DNA of 64,000 nucleotides from Ostreococcus mediterraneus (taxonomy: Eukaryota > Chlorophyta > Mamiellophyceae > Mamiellales > Bathycoccaceae). Positions 51,964 through 61,200 of the stretch are shown one piece after another. The stretch lies in NCBI GenBank assembly GCA_012295225.1, contig WMKK01000022.1, positions 558,001-622,000 on the forward strand, read 5' to 3'. How positions within the stretch are numbered: position 1 is the first letter of the stretch; every line of letters begins with the position of its first letter. The translations under genes were made by a program, and so were the position numbers. Below the pieces are notes generated by a model. It saw only the letters and a list, made by a program, of their open reading frames with translations. It was not told the DNA's origin and made no database searches.

Positions 51964-52185
51964 TTACAAGAAATGCTTCAACCGAAGCAGTGGTGGCACC
52001 AAAAACAGAACCAACGAAAAAGCAAACATGAACACGTACACCTGGTTGTTCGGGTCCGAGTTCAAGTACGATCCGAGCAACGCCCGGCGCGGGCTGCCAA
52101 CGAGGTTGGCGACGTTGTCCCCGTCGAACATCACCGTCGTCGTCGCCGCCCCGAATACGACGGCATCGAACGCCCCCGTAAACAT
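51964..52185 (-). CDS. Small hydrophobic protein or gene fragment
   Basis: 73 residues from ATG to stop with protein-like composition: MFTGAFDAVVFGAATTTVMF, NLVGSPRRALLGSYLNSDPN, then a membrane segment VYVFMFAFSLVLFLVPPLL and a basic end. It could be the tail of a larger membrane protein or a captured fragment. I do not recognise it. It is flanked by GC-rich non-coding DNA on both sides. Confidence 0.3.
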   Translation of the reverse strand: MFTGAFDAVVFGAATTTVMFDGDNVANLVGSPRRALLGSYLNSDPNNQVYVFMFAFSLVLFLVPPLLRLKHFL

Positions 52186-52241
52186 GACACCACGGCGAGC
52201 TCTTTAGAGCGCGGCTCGTTTCGCGCGCACGGCTGTTAACA

Positions 52242-52269
52242 AAACAGGGTGCTTATTAGCACCCTGTTT
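52242..52269. repeat. Perfect hairpin, 12-bp stem
   Basis: AAACAGGGTGCT, loop TATT, AGCACCCTGTTT. Confidence 0.8.
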
Positions 52270-52380
52270 AACTCTGAAGCAGCAAGTTTTTCACGCAGTC
52301 ACGCAGCTGTCACGCAGCTGTCACGCTGTCACGCAATCACGCATTTTCACAGCGAAAACACTCGTAGCAGATGTGGTGTA

Positions 52381-52718
52381 CTGTGTTGGCGGTATGCATA
52401 CCCGATATAATTACTCTTCGGCCTCCAGTCATTTCGAAGGTTAAGTAGCTTAATCTCTTCTAGGCGGCGCTGTAATGCTTAGTTTTTAACGAAATTTCGC
52501 AGAGACGCTCAAACGAATACGACTCACGTGCGCACAAAGTTTGAGATAAAACGACGTCGTCGTCGCGACGCACCGTGTCGGGAAAAAACGCATCTGTCAA
52601 AAGCTGTTAAAAGCTACTTAACCTTCGTCGTCGTGACGCACACACCGGCGCGCGGCGGTCGCACCGACGCGCGCCAAAGAAGGTAAGCGCATCCTCGTTT
52701 GGTTTCGAGTGAATCTGT
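52381..52718. mobile_element. T2 fragment (copy 3) in a MITE-1 end
   Basis: CTGTGTTGGCGGTATGCATA (MITE-1) is followed at 52401 by CCCGATATAATTACTCTTCG and about 315 bp of T2 left-end sequence, ending at TCGAGTGAATCTGT where a copia fragment begins. The landing site is the same TA as for T2 copy 2. Confidence 0.8.
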
Positions 52719-53613
52719 CATTAATTTGACCAAAAAGTATCAAAGTTTGGTCGGCGCGTTAAACTATTTGGCCGTTTCTACGAGATTCGACATATCCAAT
52801 GTTGTATCACGAGCAGCGAGATTGATGCATTCCCCTTCAACAGAGAATTACATAGGAGCACTGAATATTCTCAGATATCTCAGTCAACATGATGATTTAA
52901 AATTGGTCTACTCCAAAGGAAAATGTATCCAAAATGACGACAACGATTTGCCGGTATTCGCTTTCGTTGACGCTTCCTTTGCTTCTGAACCATTCTGTGC
53001 AAATTCAGACAACACTCGTGGAATGCGAAGTACAACCGGAATTGTAATCTGTGCTGGTGGAGGACCCATCTATTGGAACTCTACATTACAGAAAGTTGTT
53101 GCGAACAGTTCGGGTCATGCCGAAATAGTCGCCGCACATTCTTGCCTGATGGAATTGATGTTCATCAAAGACATCATGAAGGAATTAAAAATGGATCTGA
53201 ACCTGATTCCATTGTTTACCGATTCGACAAACAGTATATCGTTTATCAGAAAGAATTCAGTCAATTCAACTGGTGTTCGTCATCTTGACGTAAAACTTTC
53301 GCAGTTATACCAGGAGTTTTGCAAGAACACGTTTTACCCTGTGAAGATCCATACTGATCATAATCCAGCAGATTTATTAACAAAACCGTTCATGAAGAAC
53401 TACCAGACCATGAACGAACACATCGAGAGAATATCTGGAGTCAATAAAGACTTCGAGACATGGATTTATGATATCCTCGTTGACGGGTTTAAAGAATCCC
53501 AACCGGGAATGGAAACTGTGATCACTCTTGATGATCTCGTTGAGAAGTGTAAACTGAAAATGACGCCACAGGAACAACCACAAGACTCGCACGTTGCTAC
53601 CATGAGTGCCTGA
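52719..53613 (+). mobile_element. Ty1/copia fossil D: 3' part of pol (RNase H region)
   Basis: A fragment with the end of the reverse transcriptase and the RNase H region (VGALNYLAVSTRFDIS, MRSTTGIVICAGGGPIYWNS, VVANSSGHAEIVAAHS, DHNPADLLTKPFMK). It is a broken partial copy, more similar to fossil C than to element A. A possible 3' flank follows to about 53950, but no LTR could be recognised. Confidence 0.8.
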
Positions 53614-53932
53614 TCAAGGTATTGGAGTGACACCTCGTCGACGATATTTACTTTGTGACGAGGAGTGAGGGGCGCGTGAACGTCGAGTCACGTGCTTGAG
53701 GGGCGTGATAAATGGCGTCCCTTTCACTATGGGGTATTGACTCTATAGTATGTGGTGTATGTTTATATAGTATATGTAGGATGAAGCCTATGGGAGATCA
53801 GTATGTTTGGACATCTGATCGTAGGCTGCCAACACCCTCAGTATGGTGTTGGAATCACTCTAGTGATCTAACTGATACCGCTAAATGTGCTTTAGTATGG
53901 ATCGCGTCTCCGGGAGCTCTATTGATCATGAG

Positions 53933-53957
53933 CGCCCGAAGTACACGTCTTCGGGCG
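53933..53957. repeat. Hairpin at the FB2 insertion site
   Basis: CGCCCGAAG, loop TACACGT, CTTCGGGCG. FB2 copy 2 duplicated and split the right arm of this hairpin. Confidence 0.7.
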
Positions 53958-53959
53958 TG

Positions 53960-54886
53960 GGATAAATTTATATACCACGGGTTGGGAGAGTCCCTCCATG
54001 ACTGACGAGTCATGAACGGTCAAATACCACAATACATTGTGTCTTTTAGCGGTATCAGATCATTACATCCCATTTGCTACCGGGTGTTTTCACCTTGCGA
54101 AAATTCGTGAAAAACGTGATGCGTGGCAAATACGAGTGAAATCGAGCGACGCGACGCAAACTTTGGTCGACCAACCGCTCGCAAACAGTGACATATACTC
54201 CGCGTTACATAATTAAAGCAGTTATGCGTCGTCAACACACTCACACGTGCGCCCGCTGTATCATTTGTATCGCAGTTGCCCTTACCTGTCACACTGAACT
54301 GATGTATTCCAAACCCTAGATAGGGTTTAGGTGGGGTTTAGTCAAACCCTAAGAGATGTTCATCGCGCCGAATGCCACTCGAAATGCATCGCGTCCATGT
54401 GCACGCTTCAAGGAATGTCATTCATATACAGTTTACGCGTTTTGCGGAAGAATACACGCAATGGATCGCGTTTGTGAGGACCCATTGATGTTACTGTCTG
54501 CGACAACTAAACCCTAAGTAGGGTTTAGAGCGCGGCGCGTTGACAAGTCATCTGTCAAGCAGCAAGTTAGAATTGCGATGGTAATCCCACGCGTCGTCGG
54601 GGTTTGCACGCTGTGAAACTATGTGAGACATTCAAAACGGGTATGTTATCGTCGTTTTCGAGCGTTTTCGTCGCGGCATAGTGGCCATGTCGTCCGTTTC
54701 GCTTCAAATCATGCAACTCTGACACATCACGTTTTTCACGAATTTTCGCAAGGTGAAAACACCCGGTAGCAAATGGGGTGTAATGATATGATACCGCTAA
54801 AAGACACAATGTATTGTGGTATTTGACCGTTCATGACTCGTCAGTCATGGAGGGACTCTCCCAACCCGTGGTATATAAATTTATCC
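53960..54886. mobile_element. FB2 fold-back element copy 2 (927 bp)
   Basis: The ends are GGATAAATTTATATACCACG and its exact complement; the 9-bp duplication TCGGGCGTG lies at 53951-53959 and 54887-54895. The interior matches copy 1 (23001) in opposite orientation, including ACCGGGTGTTTTCACCTTGC and central AAACCCTA motifs. The outermost bases differ from copy 1 but agree between the two arms. Confidence 0.85.
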
Positions 54887-54895
54887 TCGGGCGTG

Positions 54896-55137
54896 CGCGG
54901 AAACATCCGCCTCACAAAGTGACGGAATAAAAGCTAACTTTAATACTTACAAAGGTTATCTAATACGCAAAAACTCACATCCCCGAGACTCTCCATCAGT
55001 CTCGAACCCGTTTTTGAGGAGGAATCCGATCGGATCGCCGCGACCAAAAAGTAATTCTTGAATTACCGAATTGGCGCGCGCGTTCGGCGTATTCTGAGCT
55101 CAATTCTTACCATTAGGTTGTCAGAAAAGGTGAAAAT
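54896..55137. other. No gene recognised
   Basis: A short stretch between FB2 copy 2 and the truncated MITE-1. It contains a GAGACTCTCCATCAGTCTC hairpin but no coding frame. Confidence 0.45.
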
Positions 55138-55190
55138 CATCACACCGATCGTGTAAACATGCGCCGGGTAAACCCTTATTTCTGAACCCT
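55138..55190. repeat. MITE-1 left part, ending in AACCCT at the Crypton-like element
   Basis: CACCGATCGTGTAAACATGC to TTCTGAACCCT (55185-55190 = AACCCT). It continues at 62261 as AACCCTAGTTACCCCTCGTC, exactly as in uninterrupted copies. Confidence 0.85.
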
Positions 55191-55429
55191 CCGGATTGAG
55201 CCCTGAAACACACGTTTGATGGTCGAATAGACCGCCCCTGGGCTCGATTCGAAAGGGACTCCTCGACGAGTCATGATTGGTCGATCGCCCCCCCCAGGTC
55301 GAGTCGCCCTCGAAACCGCCGCGCGCGGGAGGGCGAAACCACGGCGTATGACCGACGTCAATCCCGAACGCGCGTCGACGAGGCACCGCGCGCGTGGGGG
55401 CGCCTCAGGGCACGGGATGCGATGTGACA

Positions 55430-56401
55430 TTACAACCGAAGGTGCTCGTCGTCTCCGTCGTCGCCGTCGTCCGTGACGCACGCTCTGGCGCGCTCGGCGA
55501 GCTCGTTCTTATCGCCGGTTGCGGACTGCCCACCTCGGCGCAGCATGCGCGCGAGTTCGTCGCGCGTGAGCGTAGAAAACAGCTCGCGATAACGCGCGTC
55601 GCGCTCGTTATCGACCTCCGAGACGAGGCGAGTCAATCCGCGCGGCGAGCGAGGAAATGTTGACGCGACCGCTTCGTCCCACGCGCGATGCATGGCGTAC
55701 AGTGCGATGCACCACGCGTCGGCGATGGCTTCGGCGAGGCGTCGGTTGCGGTCAACTTGGCCGGCCTGCGCGATGCCGGCTTGGATTTCGGGCGGCGCGT
55801 GCGAGCGACACGCGCAGACGCGCTCGTCCTTGCTCACGTTCTCGCCAAACAAACCGCGGATCCACGCGTTTGGAGAGACGAGCGTCACGCCGCAGTCGCA
55901 CGCGCGGCGGGTGGGCGGGTGAGCGTTATGTGGTCGTTGCGTTGCGAGCCATCCAGCGACGGCGCCGTACACGATGCCCACGTTCCGTCCCGCGACGTAC
56001 GAGCCTTGCGCGTGTGCGTTTTCAACGAACACGTCGAGCGTCGTATCGAGTCCCACGCCACGGCGTGGCTGGCGTAGGGTGCCGGCGGACAAGGCAGAGT
56101 CCAGGTGAAACACCAAGTCAGTCGCGTCAATCAAAGGGTCGCGCCCGTCGCGACGCTTGAGTGCAAAGACTTCGACCGCGGAACGAGACGCGTGTGCGTC
56201 TGGCGTGGGCAGCGCGAAATCGTGTATGACGCATACACCAGCGCCTCGAGTATCGGGATCGAACGCGAGGATGGTTTGATACCTTCGCGAGGCGCCGTCA
56301 ATCGCTTCGAGGTCTACGATAGAGTCTTGGGCAATCGGGCCGCTATACTCACGCCCAAAGAATCTTGCGTGACGTCTTGCTTGCTCGTTTCCGTGCTCCA
56401 T
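55430..56401 (-). CDS. RuvC-like Holliday junction resolvase with C-terminal SAP motif
   Basis: This 323-residue protein shows the RNase H-fold order of RuvC/CCE1-type resolvases: TILAFDPDTRGAGVCVI (Asp48 on strand 1), LDVFVENAHAQGSYVAGRNV (Glu127, then the G..G loop and GIVYGAVAGWL) and NRRLAEAIADAWCIALYAMH (Asp228 in the D-A motif near the end of the core). Residues 275-309 (STLTRDELARMLRRGGQSATGDKNELAERARACV) fit a SAP motif for DNA binding. A cysteine/histidine cluster (CDCG, CACRSH) lies between. Mitochondrial or chloroplast resolvases of plants and pox- and algal-virus resolvases are the nearest known types. It is the last gene of the element, 240 bp from its left edge and 135 bp from the methyltransferase. 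Its likely job is processing branched DNA formed by the recombinase; this is inference. Confidence 0.75.
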   Translation of the reverse strand: MEHGNEQARRHARFFGREYSGPIAQDSIVDLEAIDGASRRYQTILAFDPDTRGAGVCVIHDFALPTPDAHASRSAVEVFALKRRDGRDPLIDATDLVFHLDSALSAGTLRQPRRGVGLDTTLDVFVENAHAQGSYVAGRNVGIVYGAVAGWLATQRPHNAHPPTRRACDCGVTLVSPNAWIRGLFGENVSKDERVCACRSHAPPEIQAGIAQAGQVDRNRRLAEAIADAWCIALYAMHRAWDEAVASTFPRSPRGLTRLVSEVDNERDARYRELFSTLTRDELARMLRRGGQSATGDKNELAERARACVTDDGDDGDDEHLRL

Positions 56402-56535
56402 CGAGAAGCATCAAAGTCGTACTCGATGCACCGAGTCGCGTCGTAGTGTGTCGCTCAAAGAAATTTGTTGTAATTCGGATTTACGAAAAAAAAAATACGA
56501 GCGCTACTCAAGCTCAACGCGCACGGCTTGCGAGA

Positions 56536-57831
56536 CTAGGCCTCGACTGATTCGTAATACAGCATCGCGTGCACGGCAGACGCAATCCATTGCGCACATA
56601 ACATGGGCGGGTATTGCATGCTCTCTTCGCGCGTCGCCGGTAGCGTGATGCTCGTCGGCCCACGACCACCGCCGACGTGGCGCATGTGACACGCAAACAG
56701 CATTTTCCACAGACACTTGCGCCCTCCCGCATGGGCGCAGGACGTTTCCGGAAAACCATACACGGAGTAAATGTCGCGAGGAAGATTTGTCCACCAAGAA
56801 GAGTCCTTCTGAATATCCGCGCCGGCGTTGCACAGAGTCAAATCCACCAGGCGCGCGCGCATTTCGGGGCAGTCCATGCACTCTTGCGTTTTCAGCGCAT
56901 CACCGCCGGCACCGCTACACTCGATAAACCACACCAGCGGTTGTAATTTGATTATCATCATCATCCCAGATTGGGCGAGCCACGTAGCCCCGACGAGATC
57001 GCGCTCTTCGTCTTGCTTGTTCAGCTTGTTTTTCAGAGGACAAAATTCTGTGCATTCACTCGCGAACGACACGATGTGCCAGCGAGTTCGCTCGTGGCCC
57101 AAGCGCTTGAGCTCAGTACGCAACCACTGTCGCCATTTTGTGATGTCCTTACGAATATCCGGGCGCATTTTTTCTTCTATATCGATCGTGACGATCACAA
57201 TTTTTTCGCGCCACGCGTCGTGGACGCAGTGGTTCAACCACCGCGTCCACGACTTTGTGCCGCATCCGATATCTAAGATTTGGATGCGCTCGAACAGGCG
57301 TTGGAACTGTCGATTCCAACACAGACGCCCGTGATCTCTGATACGCGTGAAATCGATGCCAGAAGTTGTAGCTAAACGCTTGGCCACCGCCGCCGCAGGA
57401 ACCTGTCCCGCGACGCGGGCGCGGAATCCCCACCGCGATAGATAATTTCGCACGCGCGCGCGCGTGGCATGCGTCGTTGGCGCGTATTGATCTTTTAAAA
57501 AGTTCGGCGGACTCCTTAAGCTTTCATTCGCGAGCGCGTCGCGTCGTGCGAGTACAATGGCTCGGTCAACGTCGTGAGACGACGAACGCGTCGTCCAGTC
57601 GCCGCCGCCGCCGCCGCCATGCATGTCGAGTAAGCGCAATCGTGTACCTTCGCACACCGCGTCCCAAAACGCAGCCGTGCAGCGGTTTCGATTTCGCGAG
57701 CGCGTTACGCGCCGCGTCTTCGGCGACGAAGGCGCGCGCGTCATGGTCTCCCGGACCAGCCTCCACGCGTGGACGCTCCACCAGTGGTTTTGCACTGAGA
57801 AGTCGCATGTTGAGATTTTCGCGCTCAACAA
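56536..57831 (-). CDS. DNA cytosine-5 methyltransferase-like protein (element cargo)
   Basis: This 431-residue protein has motifs IQILDIGCGTKSWTRW (183-198, motif I), IVIVTIDIEEKMRPDI (211-226), WHIVSFASECTEFCPLK (251-267, PCQ-loop position, Cys260 as candidate nucleophile), ERDLVGATWLAQSGM (276-290), LVWFIECSGAGGDALKTQEC (299-318, motif VI with Glu304) and SSWWTNLP (344-351). A cysteine/histidine-rich tail carries the probable target-recognition region. It is homologous over its C-terminal half to the gene at 4860-6347. It belongs with the phage and algal-virus type C5 methyltransferases rather than host maintenance enzymes, since no BAH, chromo or RFD domain is present. It could mark element DNA, protect it or silence neighbours; none of this can be read from sequence. 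A start downstream of residue 1 is possible. Confidence 0.7.
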   Translation of the reverse strand: MLSAKISTCDFSVQNHWWSVHAWRLVRETMTRAPSSPKTRRVTRSRNRNRCTAAFWDAVCEGTRLRLLDMHGGGGGGDWTTRSSSHDVDRAIVLARRDALANESLRSPPNFLKDQYAPTTHATRARVRNYLSRWGFRARVAGQVPAAAVAKRLATTSGIDFTRIRDHGRLCWNRQFQRLFERIQILDIGCGTKSWTRWLNHCVHDAWREKIVIVTIDIEEKMRPDIRKDITKWRQWLRTELKRLGHERTRWHIVSFASECTEFCPLKNKLNKQDEERDLVGATWLAQSGMMMIIKLQPLVWFIECSGAGGDALKTQECMDCPEMRARLVDLTLCNAGADIQKDSSWWTNLPRDIYSVYGFPETSCAHAGGRKCLWKMLFACHMRHVGGGRGPTSITLPATREESMQYPPMLCAQWIASAVHAMLYYESVEA

Positions 57832-58260
57832 CCGCGACGTTTGTCAGTCTCTTCGCGCGAGGCTTCGCGTCAAGGTCGAAAACGTAAACGTTACCAGTGT
57901 TGCGTGGTCGTTGTGAAGCGCGGCGGACGAAGTCGCGATTCATACCGCGCCAAAGGCGACGGCATTTTTTGTGATCGCTCATTTCACGATGCACCCCGGC
58001 ATCGCGCGCGCGTCGCATCGGTCGCGCCAGACGAAGCACGGACGACGAAAGGATTGTATCTTCATGCGTACACGCCCTCTGGAATGTGTGCGCGACCGAT
58101 GCGACGCGCGCGCGCGTCGAAAAGTGCGGCGTGGTGGAACTCGAGGAAGTTGCATGTTGAGATTTTTCACAGTGTTCATTGGTGCACTCGCGCGACCCCG
58201 CGCTCTTCGTATCGTGTAGCGTGCGTCTTGTATTACAAACTCGCGAATGTAGCGAGTGCG

Positions 58261-61200
58261 CTAAGTTTGCGATTCTAATGGTAAAGGCTGTTGCACCATC
58301 TGCGCTAACTCGACGACGAATTGTGCTTTGTATTTGATAACAGCAACCGTGTCGGTATCCGCCGTGCCTTCAGTCGCGCGCACCGCCTGAAGTCCGGCGT
58401 TGAATTTGTTCAGCATGTCGAAGAGCCCATTTGCGTGTCTAGCCCGCGCTGCAGCCTGTAATTTGCGCAGCGCAGCATCGCGGCGCGCGGTCGTGTTATC
58501 GTCGCTCTTTGCTTCTACGTCTTCGGCCACCCGCCTCAGAACACAGACAAAGTCGCGCATGCCATAGCGTTTGCCGTTCATGTATTCGCGGCATTTTTTG
58601 TCCGTCACGCCTTCGGCTAGACACTGAAGCTTCTCCCATGAGTTGCACGCGTCCACGACGTCGTTTTTGAATGCCCCGGGCGTGCAGCCCTTGCCAATTC
58701 GAATCAGTTCATCGTATGTCACGCCGCTGTCGGCGCTAGCCGGCGCTGGCTCGACGCTGACCGCCGGCGCCGACGCCGCGGCTTGACATGCGGCCGGAAC
58801 AGCGGCCATGAACTCTTCAACGGCTTTCATACGCGATTCGAACTCGGCCCGTAGGTCACGCACGTCGTCGCCCATCTGGCGCACGTGCGCATGCGTCGTT
58901 TTGGCGAGATCGTGCGAAGCCTGCGCATACGCAACAAAGCGCTCTTCAGATTCGCGACTCCCGTCGTCCACGTATTTAGGAATACGGCACGCGGGGTCTT
59001 GAACACGACGGCGCGCTTCGTCGCAGAGCGCCTCCCAATCCGGACCGGCTTCCTGAAACAATGGAATGTTCCATAACAGCCATTCGGCGTCGCCGGCGTC
59101 CTCCGTCGCATGGCTGTCACGCTCAGCGAGGGCACGCGAAATCGCCCAATCTTGCCATAAGACTCGCCTCCCGTACTCTAGAAAGTCTAAGAATCCTTCG
59201 ATCTTTGCATCCGCCAGTCCCTCTGGCCACCCTGAGATGTTGAAGCGTTTGGCCGCCGCCTGCAATTGTGAGACCCATGGAAAAAGAAGCGCGCGCAAAT
59301 GGTTCGACACCTCCAGCGTGTCGCGCTCGTACTCGAGGTAATACGCGCGCGCCGCGGCGTTGCAACCTGCCGCGCTGATCAAACCCTGGCATTCAGGGAC
59401 ATGCAGGTAATGCTGCTTGGAAACCTTGTTATCCAGCCAGCCCGCGAGATCGTCGACGCAACGCACTGAGGCGCCCCGCAACAACATGCGGTTGCCCGTC
59501 GTCGCGCGACGGTGCATAGTGTGCGCATCGACGCTGGAGCGTGGCGCCGCTGTCGCGTCCTCTTCGCGTTCTTCCAGCGCGCGCACCCGGGCCTCGGTGT
59601 ACGTTTCCTCTCTGATTTTATTCAGCACGCTTTGGATCATTCGCACGTCGAACGACACCATGTCGTCTTTCGCGTCCGCGTGTGTGGCGGCGCTCAAAAA
59701 ATTTGTCTCGCCAGCCGCCGCCACACGGTCGCGCGGGAAGATGTGGCGTCCATGCCACCGCACCATTTTGCGCGAACCCACTCGCAACAAGGCAGTCGCG
59801 TCGACCTCGTCGGGATAATGCGTCGCCCGTGAGTGGCTATCATCGCGCGCGCCGAGATCGATTTCGGGATAGCCGGCGAGTGCAAAGTTTGCCCAGATGG
59901 CCTCTAAGAGCGCGCCGATGCCGCACGACGCGACGTCGCAGTGGCGGAGCGCCGTGCGCGTCGCGCTCTTGGACGTCGCCATGCTCGCCTTGTGCTTGTG
60001 CGTCGTCAGCAGGACATACGGCGCGCGGATAACTCCATTGCTCACCGTCGACGCGTCCACGACGGAGATGTCGGCCAACTTCATCGAGAGCACCTCACCG
60101 GGGCGCGCGAGAAAATGCTCGCACACGCGGGTCACCGCGGCGACGGTTTGAACCGTCAGAAATCCGGAGGCGTTCGTCGCCCAGGAATCACGGACCCATT
60201 CCGTGAACACCACGTTTTCATCCGTCGTGATTGGACGCAGGATTTCTGCGGTGTTGCCGAAGCCGCCGCGCGGTCGCCCGCCCGCCGCGAGCGACCGATT
60301 CGTCGCGACGGATTCCGACTTCTTCTGTGCCCAAATCCCGAGCTTGCTCACTTCGACGACGTTTTTGTCCAAACGAGAGATGAACGCCCAGCCGTCCTCA
60401 TCGTCGTCAAGCTTCATCCGTGCCGCAGCCGCGCGTTCGGCGTCGTCGCCCTCGCTCTCCTTGCGCCACTCCTCCTTCATGTGAGCGTCGTGCTCCCGCA
60501 GAGACTTCCACATAACCGTGCACGCAGACATACAGTTTTTCAGCCCCGAGACCCCGAAGTGCACGTCCGTATAACCGCTGCGCTCGGCGTCGCCCTCGAG
60601 TTCCTGCGCGTCCGGCCGCGACGTCGGCGAGAAGCACGCCTCGACGAATCGCTCGAGCCGCGCTGCGCTGAGATGGTACGGGTGGCGCAGACCGGCCGAA
60701 TCGGCCGTCCAATCTCTGAACGCCCACGCGCAAAATTTGTGCAGGTACGTCTTGTACGTCCGCAACGTGTTTTCGTTCGCCCCGGCGCCCTTTTTCATGA
60801 AATGCCTCCTCGTAATCTCGAGCACCGCGTCCGCCGTGTACGGCCAAGCCAATCCAGCGGCCGCGTGCTCGGCGTCCGAGGGCACAGGCAGTCGCCCGAG
60901 GCCGCCGTAGCTGCACCCCGCCTCGCGCCGCCCCTTCCGGCGGCACGCCTTGCCGACTTCCACCGCCTCGTCCGTGACGCCCAATCGCGCGCGACGCTTC
61001 GCCTGGACGGCGGCGAGTCCCACCGTCGTCCCTTTCCTGCGCACGTTCTTCATCGCCGTCACCGACGCTACGGGAAGCTTCGGACGCGCCTTGACGCGAC
61101 GCGATTTCTTCGGCGCACTCCCCGGAAGCGTCAAGGCCGGCGCCGGTGCGACGCCGATCGCAGCGCCGCCGTCGGTCGCCGACGGCGCGCCGGCGCCGGA

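Larger units (their letters stand above)
51659..52380. other. Intergenic stretch right of MULE-I copy 2
   Basis: It holds the small minus-strand frame at 51964-52185, a strong hairpin at 52242-52269 and several GTCACGCAGCT units (about 52294-52345). No full gene is recognised. Confidence 0.5.

Noticed and set aside
52290-52345. Repeated GTCACGCAGCT units as an array of binding sites
   Set aside because: Only a handful of short, decaying units; no context to support a function.
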